Positions 1 to 8,744 of a stretch of DNA of 64,000 nt are shown piece by piece. Within the stretch, counting starts at the first letter, position 1. Each line of letters starts with the position of its first letter. Source of the DNA: Fimenecus sp052298855 (GTDB taxonomy: Bacteria; Bacillota; Clostridia; Oscillospirales; Acutalibacteraceae); contig DAVZXP010000003.1 in the NCBI GenBank assembly GCA_052298855.1, positions 62,001-126,000 of the forward strand. Reading direction: 5' to 3'. A model generated the notes under the pieces. The model saw only the letters and a program-made list of their open reading frames with translations. It ran no database searches and was not told the origin of the DNA. The position numbers were made by a program, and so were the translations under genes.

Positions 1-288
1 GATATGCAGGACAATATCGACGCTGTTCTCTCTGTTATGAAGTTCATTTACGACAACATTATCTATGCAGAGCTTAACACAAAGAGCGACTACTGTCAGG
101 AATGCGGTTGGGACGGAGAAATCGAGATTGTCGAGGAAGAGGGCAAGCTCATTTGGAGATGTCCGAACTGCGGCAACACCGATCAGGATAAAATGAACGT
201 TGCAAGACGTACCTGCGGTTATATCGGCACACAGTTCTGGAATCAGGGCAGAACGCAGGAAATCCGTGACAGGGTGCTTCACTTATAA
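1..288 (+). CDS. nrdD: Anaerobic ribonucleoside-triphosphate reductase, C-terminal fragment
   Basis: The window opens inside this gene, so only about 95 C-terminal residues are visible; the reading frame is open to base 1. NrdD reduces ribonucleotides to deoxyribonucleotides without oxygen, using a glycyl radical. Seen here: a zinc-binding pair of CxxC motifs (CQEC and CPNC) followed by RRTCGYIG, which holds the radical glycine, and FWNQGRTQEI close to the end. These are the characteristic C-terminal features of the family. It is followed after 12 bases by nrdG, its activase, in the usual operon order. The cut is only the window edge; there is no sign of a broken gene. Confidence 0.95.
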   Translation, partial: DMQDNIDAVLSVMKFIYDNIIYAELNTKSDYCQECGWDGEIEIVEEEGKLIWRCPNCGNTDQDKMNVARRTCGYIGTQFWNQGRTQEIRDRVLHL

Positions 289-300
289 GAGGGAGTATCT

Positions 301-846
301 ATGCATTACAGTACAATTAAAGATTGTGATATTGCAAACGGAATAGGCGTTCGCATTACGCTTTTCGTTTCGGGCTGTACAAATCATTGCAAGAACTGCT
401 TTCAACCGCAGACTTGGGATTTTGACTTCGGAGAGCCTTTTACCGAAGAGACCGAAGAAAAGCTCCTTGAAATGCTCAAACCCGACTATATAAACGGTTT
501 AACTCTTTTGGGCGGAGAACCTATGGAGCCGCAAAATCAAAGAGCGCTTGTGCCGTTTTTGAAAAGAGTGCGAAAGGCATATCCGAACAAGAACATTTGG
601 TGCTTTACGGGCTTTACCTATGAAATCCTCAAAACCGACGGTTCTCACCCGAGATGCGAGGTCACGGACGAAATGTTATCGCTTATTGATGTTCTCGTTG
701 ACGGAAAATATGTTGATGAACTCAAAGACTTGACCCTGCAATTCAGAGGCTCGTCAAATCAGAGGCTTATCGATATGGTCAAAACCCGTGAAAACGGTGA
801 GGTAACGCTTCTTCCGAACAATGACCGCACGCTTGCAAAGAAATAA
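301..846 (+). CDS. nrdG: Anaerobic ribonucleoside-triphosphate reductase activating protein
   Basis: Radical-SAM activase of 181 residues that installs the glycyl radical on NrdD, using a [4Fe-4S] cluster and S-adenosylmethionine. The cluster motif CTNHCKNC (Cx3Cx2C) is at about residues 26-33, with the SAM-contacting LLGGEPM segment near residue 70. The length is typical. A GAGGG ribosome-binding site precedes the ATG by about 7 bases. It lies 12 bases after nrdD and ends just before a strong hairpin terminator, so nrdD-nrdG is probably a transcription unit end. Confidence 0.95.
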   Translation: MHYSTIKDCDIANGIGVRITLFVSGCTNHCKNCFQPQTWDFDFGEPFTEETEEKLLEMLKPDYINGLTLLGGEPMEPQNQRALVPFLKRVRKAYPNKNIWCFTGFTYEILKTDGSHPRCEVTDEMLSLIDVLVDGKYVDELKDLTLQFRGSSNQRLIDMVKTRENGEVTLLPNNDRTLAKK

Positions 847-858
847 CAAACGCAAAAT

Positions 859-907
859 TAAACACGCCATACACCTTTTTACAAGGCATATGGCGTGTTT
901 TTTATTT
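859..907. terminator. Bidirectional intrinsic terminator between nrdG and pyrI
   Basis: A hairpin with arms AACACGCCATA and TATGGCGTGTT is followed on the plus strand by a run of T (TTTTTTATTTTAT). On the minus strand the same hairpin is followed by TTAATTTTG, a weaker U-tract. It sits between the convergent ends of nrdG and the pyr operon and probably serves both. Confidence 0.88.
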
Positions 908-913
908 TATAAA

Positions 914-1333
914 TCAGTTTGAATACTTTGTTTCGCAGTAAATACAGCGGTATTCCTTTTTGTCGGGGTCTGAGAGCTTGAAAATGTGATCTATCTCCTG
1001 CTCTACCGAGGTTATGCAACGGGGGTTTTTGCAGAAAATAACGTTCGTGAGCTTTTCGGAGAGCGCAATGCTTTTCTTTTCGACAAGCACACCGTTTCTT
1101 ATAATATCAACGGTTGCGCTCGGGTCAACAAAGCCGATAACGTCAAAATCAAGGTCAATGTCGGCATCAATCTTGATTATGTCCTTTTTGCCCATTTTCT
1201 TGCTCGGTACGTTCTTAATAAGTGCAACCGAGGCGTCAAGGCTGTCAAGATTGAGCAGTTTATAAAGCTGCATTGCCCTGCCCGCTTCAATGTGGTCGAT
1301 TACCACGCCGTTTTGAATAGGCTCTATATTCAT
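914..1333 (-). CDS. pyrI: Aspartate carbamoyltransferase regulatory subunit
   Basis: Regulatory chain of aspartate transcarbamoylase, 139 residues, which binds nucleotide effectors and a structural zinc. Seen: the N-terminal start MNIEPIQNG and the zinc ligands CKNPRC near residue 105 and CIYC near the C-terminus (Cx4C...Cx2C). The start chosen is the ATG that overlaps the pyrB stop as ATGA; a longer in-frame reading from 1414 lies wholly inside pyrB and is not expected. AAGGAGG lies about 13 bases upstream, inside pyrB. Overlap with pyrB implies translational coupling of the two chains. It is the last gene of the pyr operon. Confidence 0.95.
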   Translation of the reverse strand: MNIEPIQNGVVIDHIEAGRAMQLYKLLNLDSLDASVALIKNVPSKKMGKKDIIKIDADIDLDFDVIGFVDPSATVDIIRNGVLVEKKSIALSEKLTNVIFCKNPRCITSVEQEIDHIFKLSDPDKKEYRCIYCETKYSN

Positions 1334-2253
1334 ATCGTGCCTGCCTCCTTCAAAAGCTTTAGTATCAATGCCATACGCATATACTTTCCGTTCAAAACCT
1401 GCTTGAAATAGCACGCTCTCGGATCGTCGTCGATTGCAACGCTTATCTCATTTACTCTCGGCAACGGATGCATAATCGTAAGGTCTTTCTTTGCGTTTTT
1501 GAGTTTGTCGGGAGTGAGGATATAGCTGTCCTTTAAGCGAAGATAATCCTCCTCGTTGAAAAACCTTTCCCTTTGAACTCTTGTCATATAGAGAATATCA
1601 AGCTCGGGCATTACGCTTTCAAGGTCGGTCGTCTGAACATAGGGGATGTTCTTATTTTTTATCGAATCACGCTTAACATAGCTCGGAAGCTTAAGTTCTT
1701 CGGGTGAAATAAGCACAAACTTAATTCCGCTGTATCTTGAAAGAGCGTTTATAAGCGAATGAACCGTTCTGCCGAATTTAAGGTCTCCGCAAAGTCCGAC
1801 GGTCAAATCGTTGAACCTGCCCTTTTCACGGTAAATCGTAAGCAAGTCGGCAAGGGTTTGAGTCGGGTGGCAATGACCGCCGTCGCCTGCGTTTATAACC
1901 GGAATAGAAGCCGCCCTTGCCGCAACATACGCCGCACCCTCTTTCGGATGTCTCATTGCGATTATGTCCGCATAGCAGCTGACAACCTTTGCGGTATCGG
2001 ACACGCTCTCGCCCTTTGAAGCCGAGGACGAAGCCGCATCCGTCATTGAAATTACGTTACCGCCCAATTCGTACATAGCCGCTTCGAAGCTCATTCTTGT
2101 TCTTGTTGACGGCTCGAAGAATAAGGTGGCAAGCTTTTTACCTTTACAGATGTTTTCATACTTTTTCGGATTGTCGATTATATCCAAAGCCGTTTTCACA
2201 AGCTCGTCCAATTCCTCTGTTGAAAGCTCAATTATATCAATGATGCTTCTCAT
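1330..2253 (-). CDS. pyrB: Aspartate carbamoyltransferase catalytic subunit
   Basis: Catalytic chain, 307 residues, joining carbamoyl phosphate and aspartate in pyrimidine synthesis. The carbamoyl-phosphate loop FEPSTRTR is at residues 46-53, the HPLPR segment near residue 265. The length matches the family. Its ribosome-binding site, GGTGA four bases before the ATG, is the very end of the 134-bp repeat that precedes the gene. It overlaps pyrI by four bases and follows pyrE across a repeat-filled 143-bp gap. The neighbouring repeat suggests translation may be controlled separately from the promoter-proximal genes. Confidence 0.97.
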   Translation of the reverse strand: MRSIIDIIELSTEELDELVKTALDIIDNPKKYENICKGKKLATLFFEPSTRTRMSFEAAMYELGGNVISMTDAASSSASKGESVSDTAKVVSCYADIIAMRHPKEGAAYVAARAASIPVINAGDGGHCHPTQTLADLLTIYREKGRFNDLTVGLCGDLKFGRTVHSLINALSRYSGIKFVLISPEELKLPSYVKRDSIKNKNIPYVQTTDLESVMPELDILYMTRVQRERFFNEEDYLRLKDSYILTPDKLKNAKKDLTIMHPLPRVNEISVAIDDDPRACYFKQVLNGKYMRMALILKLLKEAGTI

Positions 2254-2255
2254 TG

Positions 2256-2389
2256 TTCACCATAGCCTTTCAGGCAACAAATAGTTTATTGAATAATCAC
2301 CAATTTAACCTGCGTTGCCTGAACAGGCGTGATGGTGATTTCTGCCATCTCAAAATTTTGCCAAAGGTAAATTTTGATGGCATTATAAT
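2256..2389 (-). repeat. 134-bp structured intergenic element, copy 1 (before pyrB)
   Basis: This stretch matches the copy at 3040-3173 at 131 of 134 positions by direct reading. Read on the minus strand it begins with a hairpin (GCCATC and AAAATTT pairing with AAATTTT and GATGGC), then carries AATCACCAT, a GCCTGTTCAGGC palindrome, GGTGATT, and ends in ATGGTGAA. The last bases form the pyrB ribosome-binding site. AATCACC (2334-2340) can pair with GGTGATT (2295-2301), while the overlapping TCACCAT (2332-2338) can pair with ATGGTGA (2257-2263) over the ribosome-binding site. It may be a cis-acting RNA control element or a mobile repeat; the sequence alone does not decide. Confidence 0.8.
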
Positions 2390-2396
2390 CTAATTA

Positions 2397-3035
2397 TTAT
2401 GCACCTATCCAGCTTTCATCCGAGGGATTGTTTCTGAATGCGATAAGCTTTTTAATATCTTCGGGCTTGATATAGCCTTCCTGTGCGGCAACCTCTGCGA
2501 TATGGTCAAAGTCGGTAAGCGAAACATTTTTAACGTCTGCCTCTTTAAGTCTGTCAAGACCTTTCTGCATACCGTAAGTGAAGATTGAAACAACGCCCAA
2601 TACCTCTGCGCCTGCCTCACGAAGAACATTTACAACCTCGATAACACTGCCGCCCGTTGAAATAAGATCCTCGACAACAACAACCTTCTGACCTTTTTCA
2701 AGTCTGCCCTCAATCTGATTCTGTCTGCCGTGGTCCTTTGCGCCCGAGCGAACATAACCCATAGGCATATCAAGAAGATGTGCCGTGATAGCCGCATGAG
2801 CGATTCCTGCGGTTGAAGTACCCATAAGCACCTCAGCCTCGGGATAATATTCCTTTACAAGCTCAGCCAAGCCCTTTTCGACATCTGTGCGAACTTCGGG
2901 AGCTGTCAGAGTGAGTCTGTTATCGCAGTAAACGGGGCTTTTAATTCCGCTTGCCCATGTAAACGGCTCTTCGGGGCGGAAGAAAACCGCCTTAATTTTA
3001 AGTAAATCCTTAGCAATAAGTTCTTTGAGTTCCAT
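2397..3035 (-). CDS. pyrE: Orotate phosphoribosyltransferase
   Basis: Transfers phosphoribose from PRPP to orotate to form OMP; 212 residues from the start chosen. The type I phosphoribosyltransferase motif VVVVEDLISTGGS is near residue 120. Two starts are possible: ATG at 3047 and ATG at 3035. I prefer 3035 (MELKELIAKDLL) because GGTGA lies five bases before it and the same arrangement, repeat end GGTGA then ATG, occurs at pyrB. The 3047 start would lie within the repeat and have AAGG only two bases away. It sits between pyrF and pyrB with a 134-bp repeat on each side. Confidence 0.93.
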   Translation of the reverse strand: MELKELIAKDLLKIKAVFFRPEEPFTWASGIKSPVYCDNRLTLTAPEVRTDVEKGLAELVKEYYPEAEVLMGTSTAGIAHAAITAHLLDMPMGYVRSGAKDHGRQNQIEGRLEKGQKVVVVEDLISTGGSVIEVVNVLREAGAEVLGVVSIFTYGMQKGLDRLKEADVKNVSLTDFDHIAEVAAQEGYIKPEDIKKLIAFRNNPSDESWIGA

Positions 3036-3039
3036 TATA

Positions 3040-3173
3040 TTCACCATAGCCTTTCAGGCAACAAATATTTTATTGAATAATCACCGATTTAACCTGCGTT
3101 GCCTGAACAGGCGTGATGGTGATTTCTGCCATCTCAAAATTTTGCCAAAGGTAAATTTTGAGGGCATTATAAT
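3040..3173 (-). repeat. 134-bp structured intergenic element, copy 2 (before pyrE)
   Basis: Second copy of the element at 2256-2389, three substitutions apart. On the minus strand the first hairpin pairs CTCAAAATTT with AAATTTTGAG; one of the substitutions falls in this stem, and a strong helix is kept in both copies by shifting the bulge. AATCACC (3118-3124) can pair with GGTGATT (3079-3085) or, in the register TCACCAT (3116-3122), with ATGGTGA (3041-3047), which contains the pyrE ribosome-binding site. The two pairings exclude each other. Confidence 0.8.
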
Positions 3174-3179
3174 TATGTG

Positions 3180-3202
3180 AATAGTGTAATTTTCACACTA
3201 TT
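3180..3202 (-). other. Hairpin in the pyrF-pyrE gap
   Basis: A perfect inverted repeat, AATAGTGT and ACACTATT with a 7-base loop, lies directly after pyrF and before the repeat element. No U-tract follows it on the minus strand, so it does not look like an intrinsic terminator; it may be an mRNA processing or stability structure. Confidence 0.5.
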
Positions 3203-3206
3203 CTCC

Positions 3207-3905
3207 TTAATCAACAAATTCTTTTATACAACGCTCGTATGCTTCAACGGGGTTTTCCGCCGCTGTAATCGGTCTGCCGACAACAATGTAATCGGAGCCG
3301 ATTTCCTTTGCCTGCGCAGGAGTCATAACACGCTTTTGGTCGCCTATGTCTCCGTCCGCAAAGCGAACACCGGGGGTAACGGTCAGGAAGTCTTTACCGC
3401 AAACCTCGTGTACCTTTTGTGCCTCAAGCGGAGAGCAAACAACGCCGTCAAGTCCTGCAATTTTCGCATTGTGTGCGTAGTGCATAACAACCTTGTCAAT
3501 CGGCTCGTGAATGAGCAAGTCATTCTCCATAGCCTCTTGATCGGTCGAGGTAAGCTGAGTAACGGCAATCAAAAGCGGTCTTGTGCCGTCCTCTCTTGTA
3601 AGTCCCTCAAGAGCGGCCTCCATCATTCTGACAGTACCGCCTGCGTGAAGATTGCAAATATCAACGTCAAGGCGTGAGAGAACAGCCATTGACTTTTTAA
3701 CTGTGTTGGGAATATCGTGAAGCTTCAAATCGAGGAAAATTTTATGTCCCCTCTTTTTAATTTTCTTAACAATCTGCGGACCCTCGGCATAGAAAAGCTC
3801 CATACCGATTTTAACAAAGGGTTTACGCTCTGTAAACAGGTCAAGAAATTCATAAGTTTTTTCAGCGCTTGCAAAGTCGCAAGCTACAATTACATCCTTA
3901 CCCAT
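3207..3905 (-). CDS. pyrF: Orotidine 5'-phosphate decarboxylase
   Basis: Converts OMP to UMP, the last step of UMP synthesis; 232 residues, a short subfamily-1 TIM barrel. The catalytic DLKLHDIPNT is at residues 59-68, with the phosphate-binding VVGRPI near residue 205. It shares one base with the end of pyrD, so the two are probably translated together. The ORF ends just before a hairpin and the 134-bp element. Confidence 0.96.
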   Translation of the reverse strand: MGKDVIVACDFASAEKTYEFLDLFTERKPFVKIGMELFYAEGPQIVKKIKKRGHKIFLDLKLHDIPNTVKKSMAVLSRLDVDICNLHAGGTVRMMEAALEGLTREDGTRPLLIAVTQLTSTDQEAMENDLLIHEPIDKVVMHYAHNAKIAGLDGVVCSPLEAQKVHEVCGKDFLTVTPGVRFADGDIGDQKRVMTPAQAKEIGSDYIVVGRPITAAENPVEAYERCIKEFVD

Positions 3906-4816
3906 TATTCAACAACTCCTATTATATCACTGATATTATTTATTCTGTACTTATCAAGCACCGACGGAAGTTCGTTTATTATATCACGGCAAGCATAGGG
4001 GTTTACAAGGTTTTGTGCGCCGATTTCAACCGCCGTTGCACCTGCCATCATCATTTCAACCACGTCCTCGGCAGAGCTTACGCCGCCCATTCCGACAACG
4101 GGAATTTTTACTGCGTGAGATACCTGATACACCATTCTCACCGCCACGGGGAATATCGCAGAGCCTGAAAATCCGCCCATTTTATTCTTGATAACAGGCT
4201 GTCTTTTATTCAAATCAATCCTCATTCCGAGCATTGTATTGATAAGACTTATTCCGTCTGCTCCCGCCTCCTCGCAAGCCTTTGCAATCGCAACTATATC
4301 CGTTACGTTGGGCGAGAGTTTAACGATAACGGGCTTTTCGGTAACGCTCTTTACCGCCCTTGTAACCTCTGCCGCAGCACTCGGGTCTGTGCCGAAGCTC
4401 ATGCCGCCGCCGTGAACATTCGGACAGCTGACATTGACCTCAAGCCAGCCGACCTGCTCCTCTTTATCGAGTTTTTCGCAGGTGTAGGCGTAATCGTCAA
4501 CAGAAAATCCGCTGACATTTGCCATAACAGGCTTGTTAAAGCACTTTTTAAGCTTCGGAAGTTCGGTTGAAATAACCTTTTCGACACCGGGGTTTTGAAG
4601 TCCGACGGCATTTATCATACCCGAGGGACATTCGGCAATTCTCGGTGTGGGATTTCCGAAGCGAGCGTCCTTTGTTGTGCCTTTGAACGAAAATGTGCCG
4701 AGGCAATTTATATCGTAAAGTTCTGCAAATTCATATCCGAAACCGAATGTACCCGAAGCAGGAATTACGGGATTGTCAAGCTCGATACCGCAAAGGTTTA
4801 CACTTAATCTTCCCAT
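3905..4816 (-). CDS. pyrD: Dihydroorotate dehydrogenase B, catalytic subunit
   Basis: FMN-containing catalytic chain of the NAD-dependent class 1B enzyme, 303 residues. Seen: NVSCPNVHGGG with the active-site cysteine near residue 130, and the glycine-rich FMN phosphate segments GMGGVSSAED and GATAVEIGAQ toward the C-terminus. It overlaps pyrK by 13 bases, which fits the obligate PyrD-PyrK complex of class 1B. Electrons from dihydroorotate pass through PyrK to NAD. Confidence 0.96.
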   Translation of the reverse strand: MGRLSVNLCGIELDNPVIPASGTFGFGYEFAELYDINCLGTFSFKGTTKDARFGNPTPRIAECPSGMINAVGLQNPGVEKVISTELPKLKKCFNKPVMANVSGFSVDDYAYTCEKLDKEEQVGWLEVNVSCPNVHGGGMSFGTDPSAAAEVTRAVKSVTEKPVIVKLSPNVTDIVAIAKACEEAGADGISLINTMLGMRIDLNKRQPVIKNKMGGFSGSAIFPVAVRMVYQVSHAVKIPVVGMGGVSSAEDVVEMMMAGATAVEIGAQNLVNPYACRDIINELPSVLDKYRINNISDIIGVVE

Positions 4817-5538
4817 AAAATTTCCTCCTTTTCAAGCACAGGGCCATCCTTGCAAATTCGCTTATAGCCTGTGATTGTCTTACAACTGCAACCCATACAA
4901 GCACCGAAGCCACAGCCCATTCTCTCCTCGAAGCTGAACTGACCCGAAGTGTTCGAGGTCTTGTACACGGCTTTGAGCATAGGCTCGGGACCGCAGCAAT
5001 AGAAATATGTGTAGTCTTTATCCATTGCATTTGTAACAAAGCCTTTTACACCGTAACTGCCGTCAACCGTTGTGACCGTAACATCACAGCCGAGAGCCTT
5101 GAACTCATCTTCGTAAAAGACTTCGCTCTTTGTGTTAAAGCCCAATACGACAGACACCCTTTTGCCCTGCTCTATGAGCCTTTTAGCAAGCAAATACATA
5201 GGCGGTACACCAACTCCGCCACCGATAAGCAACGGAGCGTTTCCGCTTTTTTCAAGGTCATAGCCGTTTCCGAGACCTGTAAGCACATCTAAAACAGCAC
5301 CGTTTTTGAGCTCTTTCATAGCCTGCGTACCCTTGCCGACAACCTTGTATATTATTGTAAGGGTATCGCCGTCCTTGTCGCAAACCGAGATGGGACGACG
5401 AAGGAAAAGTCCGTCTAATTTTATGTTGACAAACTGACCCGATGCGGTAATATCCGAGCAATCGCCGCAAAGCGTCATTTTATATACATTTTCGGTAAGC
5501 GGAATATTTTCCTTTACCGTCAATAGAACCTGTTTCAT
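4804..5538 (-). CDS. pyrK: Dihydroorotate dehydrogenase B, electron transfer subunit
   Basis: FAD and [2Fe-2S] protein of 244 residues that moves electrons from PyrD to NAD. It has an N-terminal FAD-binding barrel with LRRPISVCD near residue 48, an NAD-binding region starting LLIGGGVGVPPM near residue 102, and a C-terminal cysteine cluster CGFGACMGCSCK with a further cysteine in RICKDGPV. Start ATG is 9 bases after carB. Gene order carB-pyrK-pyrD-pyrF is the common Firmicute arrangement. Confidence 0.96.
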   Translation of the reverse strand: MKQVLLTVKENIPLTENVYKMTLCGDCSDITASGQFVNIKLDGLFLRRPISVCDKDGDTLTIIYKVVGKGTQAMKELKNGAVLDVLTGLGNGYDLEKSGNAPLLIGGGVGVPPMYLLAKRLIEQGKRVSVVLGFNTKSEVFYEDEFKALGCDVTVTTVDGSYGVKGFVTNAMDKDYTYFYCCGPEPMLKAVYKTSNTSGQFSFEERMGCGFGACMGCSCKTITGYKRICKDGPVLEKEEILWED

Positions 5539-5547
5539 CTTATCTCC

Positions 5548-8500
5548 TTAAGCGTCGATAGTTGAAATTGTAAGCGTTGTTTCCTCAAGTACATCGAGAA
5601 GTACACGAACGGTATCAAGTGAAGTAAACATTGTTACGTTGTTTTCGGTAGCACAGCGGCGAATTGCAACGCCGTCGTCATAATGATTGCCCGAAAGTAT
5701 AGCTCTTGTATTGATAACATAGCTTACATAACCTGCACGGATAGAATCGAGGATTTCTTCGCTTCCCTCGGAAATCTTACCTCTTACTCTTGTGCGGATA
5801 CCGTTCTTTTTCAATATGTCGGCAGTACCGCTTGTAGCCTCAATGTTGAAGCCCATATTGTAAAATCTGCGAATAAGCGGAATTGCCTCCTGCTTATCCT
5901 CGTCCGCAAGCGTTACAAGCACCGTACCGTAATTCTGAAGATTCATACCCGAAGCGGTCAAAGCCTTGAACATTGCACGGTGAAGCTTATCGTCATAGCC
6001 AATAGCCTCTCCCGTTGATTTCATTTCAGGTGAAAGGTAAGCGTCAAGTCCCTTAATCTTATTGAATGAGAATACGGGAACTTTTACATAGTGACGCTTT
6101 TTCTCCTCGGGATAAAGCTCGAAAATACCCTGCTCCTTTAAGCTCTTGCCGAGGATAACCTCTGTTGCAATATCGGCGAGTGAATAGCCTGTTGCTTTTG
6201 AGAGGAACGGAACTGTTCTTGACGAACGGGGGTTTACCTCGATTATATAAACATTGTCCTGCGGGTCAACGATAAACTGAATGTTGTAAAGACCGATTAT
6301 GCCTATTCCGAGACCGAGCTTCTTCGCATACTGCAAGATTATGCCCTTTACCTTGTCGGAAATTGAGAAGGTCGGATAAACGCTTATCGAGTCGCCCGAG
6401 TGAACGCCTGTTCTCTCAACCAATTCCATAATGCCCGGTACAAATACGTTTATGCCGTCGCAAATTGCGTCAACCTCAACCTCTTTACCCTGAATGTACT
6501 TGTCAACAAGAACGGGCTTGTCCTCGTCAATTTCAACCGCTGTTTTAAGGTAGTGCTTCAAGTCCTCGTCCTTTGAAACTATCTGCATAGCACGTCCGCC
6601 GAGAACGAATGAGGGGCGAACAAGTACGGGATAACCGATTTCATTTGCCGCTTTAAGACCGTCCTCGATATTTGTAACTGCCTTGCCCTTAGGCTGAGGA
6701 ATGTCAAGGTCTTTAAGGATTTTTTCAAAGCTGTCTCTGTTCTCTGCCTTTTCAATAGCCTCGCAGTCCGTGCCGATAATCTTAACGCCTCTGTCCATAA
6801 GCGGTTGAGCAAGGTTGATTGCAGTCTGACCGCCGAGCGAAGCGATTACGCCCTCGGGCTTTTCAAAGTCGATTATAGCCATAACATCTTCGGGGGTAAG
6901 CGGTTCAAAATAGAGCTTGTCCGCTGTGGTGTAGTCGGTCGATACTGTTTCGGGGTTGTTGTTGATGATTATTGCCTCATAGCCTGCACGCTTGATTGTC
7001 TGCACAGCGTGAACGGTCGAATAGTCAAACTCAACGCCCTGACCGATACGGATAGGACCTGCGCCGAGAACGATTATTTTCTTTTTATCGGTAAGTCTTG
7101 AAGCGTTCTCGCCCGTGTATGAGGAATAGAGATATGCTATGTACTTACCTGTGTGGAGGGTATCAACCATTTTGAATACGGGAATGATACCGTTTGCTTT
7201 TCTTGTGTTATAAACGTCGATTTCGGGCATATTCCAAACCTGTGAAATGTACTTGTCGGAAATACCCATAACCTTTGCTTCTTTGAGAGCCTCGACAGAG
7301 CCGACGTTCTCTTTGAGCTTGTTTTCCATCTCCACAATTCTCTTGTAGCTTTCAAGGAAAAGCTCAGTTACCTTTGTAAGCTCATGGATTTTTTCTATTG
7401 AAACACCTCTGCGGATAAGCTCGAATATTGCGTAAATATTGTCGTCCTTGAACTCCTGAATGTAGTTCATAAGCTCTTCGTCGGTGCAGCCGTCAAATTT
7501 AGCAAGGTGGAAGTGGCAAACGCCCGTTTCAAGTGAACGGACAGACTTGAGCAAGCACTCCTCAAGTGTTGAGCCGATACCCATAACCTCGCCCGTCGCT
7601 TTCATCTGCGTACCGAGTGTGTTCGGTGCGTCAACAAACTTGTCGAACGGGAAACGTGGGAATTTTGCAACGATATAGTCAAGGCTCGGCTCGATAGCCG
7701 CCGTACCGCCTGCAACGGGGATTTCCTCAAGAGCCATACCCATAGCTATTTTCGCCGTAACTCTTGCTATCGGATAACCGCTTGCCTTTGAAGCAAGTGC
7801 CGAAGAACGTGAAACTCTCGGGTTTACCTCGATAAGGAAGTATTCGCTTGACTCGGGGTTGAGTGCGAACTGAACGTTGCAGCCGCCCTCGATTTTAAGC
7901 TCACGAATGATTTTTATTGCGCTGTCGTTGAGCATTTTAAGGTCGTGGTCATTAAGTGAAAGAATGGGAGCTACAACGATTGAGTCGCCTGTGTGAACAC
8001 CTACGGGATCGATGTTTTCCATACCGCAAATTGTGATTGCGTGGTCGTTTGAGTCTCTCATTACCTCAAATTCGATTTCCTTGTAACCCTTAACGCTCTT
8101 TTCGATAAGAACCTGATGAACGGGAGAGAGCTTGAATGCGTTTACGCCGATTTCAACAAGCTCTTCCTCGTTGTTTGCAAAGCCGCCGCCTGTTCCGCCC
8201 AATGTGAAAGCAGGACGCAAAACAACGGGATAGCCAATATCGACAGCCGCCTTTTTAGCTTCTTCAAGATTGTAGGTTATCTCCGACGGAATAACCGGCT
8301 CGCCTATTGACTCGCACATTTCCTTGAAAAGCTCTCTGTCCTCTGCTCTTTCGATACTGTCGCTTGAAGTTCCGAGAAGCTTTGTTCCGCACTCCTTGAG
8401 TATGCCTTTCTTTTCAAGCTGCATAGCAAGGTTAAGACCTGTCTGTCCGCCGATGCCCGGAACGATTGCGTCGGGACGCTCGTAACGGAGAATTTTTGCG

Positions 8501-8721
8501 ATATATTCAAGCGTCAAAGGCTCCATATAAACCTTATCCGCTATTGTTGTGTCGGTCATAATTGTAGCAGGGTTTGAGTTACAAAGAATAACCTCATATC
8601 CCTCCTCTTTCAATGCAAGGCAAGCCTGTGTGCCTGCATAGTCGAACTCGGCAGCCTGACCGATTACGATAGGACCCGAGCCGATAATCAATACTTTTTT
8701 AATGTCTGTTCTTTTTGCCAT
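5548..8721 (-). CDS. carB: Carbamoyl-phosphate synthase large subunit
   Basis: 1057-residue synthetase chain making carbamoyl phosphate from bicarbonate, ammonia and two ATP. The two ATP-grasp halves are visible as repeated blocks: KVLIIGSGPIVIGQAAEFDY at the N-terminus and the matching IIVLGAGPIRIGQGVEFDY near residue 545, each followed by EVNPR motifs. The C-terminal 130 residues form an MGS-like allosteric domain. The GGAGGAAAAAAGT site gives a clear start. The glutaminase chain carA is not next to it, nor anywhere in this window, which is unusual for a pyr operon. Confidence 0.97.
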   Translation of the reverse strand: MAKRTDIKKVLIIGSGPIVIGQAAEFDYAGTQACLALKEEGYEVILCNSNPATIMTDTTIADKVYMEPLTLEYIAKILRYERPDAIVPGIGGQTGLNLAMQLEKKGILKECGTKLLGTSSDSIERAEDRELFKEMCESIGEPVIPSEITYNLEEAKKAAVDIGYPVVLRPAFTLGGTGGGFANNEEELVEIGVNAFKLSPVHQVLIEKSVKGYKEIEFEVMRDSNDHAITICGMENIDPVGVHTGDSIVVAPILSLNDHDLKMLNDSAIKIIRELKIEGGCNVQFALNPESSEYFLIEVNPRVSRSSALASKASGYPIARVTAKIAMGMALEEIPVAGGTAAIEPSLDYIVAKFPRFPFDKFVDAPNTLGTQMKATGEVMGIGSTLEECLLKSVRSLETGVCHFHLAKFDGCTDEELMNYIQEFKDDNIYAIFELIRRGVSIEKIHELTKVTELFLESYKRIVEMENKLKENVGSVEALKEAKVMGISDKYISQVWNMPEIDVYNTRKANGIIPVFKMVDTLHTGKYIAYLYSSYTGENASRLTDKKKIIVLGAGPIRIGQGVEFDYSTVHAVQTIKRAGYEAIIINNNPETVSTDYTTADKLYFEPLTPEDVMAIIDFEKPEGVIASLGGQTAINLAQPLMDRGVKIIGTDCEAIEKAENRDSFEKILKDLDIPQPKGKAVTNIEDGLKAANEIGYPVLVRPSFVLGGRAMQIVSKDEDLKHYLKTAVEIDEDKPVLVDKYIQGKEVEVDAICDGINVFVPGIMELVERTGVHSGDSISVYPTFSISDKVKGIILQYAKKLGLGIGIIGLYNIQFIVDPQDNVYIIEVNPRSSRTVPFLSKATGYSLADIATEVILGKSLKEQGIFELYPEEKKRHYVKVPVFSFNKIKGLDAYLSPEMKSTGEAIGYDDKLHRAMFKALTASGMNLQNYGTVLVTLADEDKQEAIPLIRRFYNMGFNIEATSGTADILKKNGIRTRVRGKISEGSEEILDSIRAGYVSYVINTRAILSGNHYDDGVAIRRCATENNVTMFTSLDTVRVLLDVLEETTLTISTIDA

Positions 8722-8744
8722 ACTTTTTTCCTCCGTTATTTATG

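Noticed and set aside
914..1414. PyrI starting at 1414
   Set aside because: The 27 extra residues overlap pyrB in another frame, and the ATGA-overlapping ATG at 1333 gives the normal PyrI start.
3180..3202. Terminator between pyrF and pyrE
   Set aside because: The hairpin has no U-tract on the minus strand, and the operon continues with its own ribosome-binding sites.
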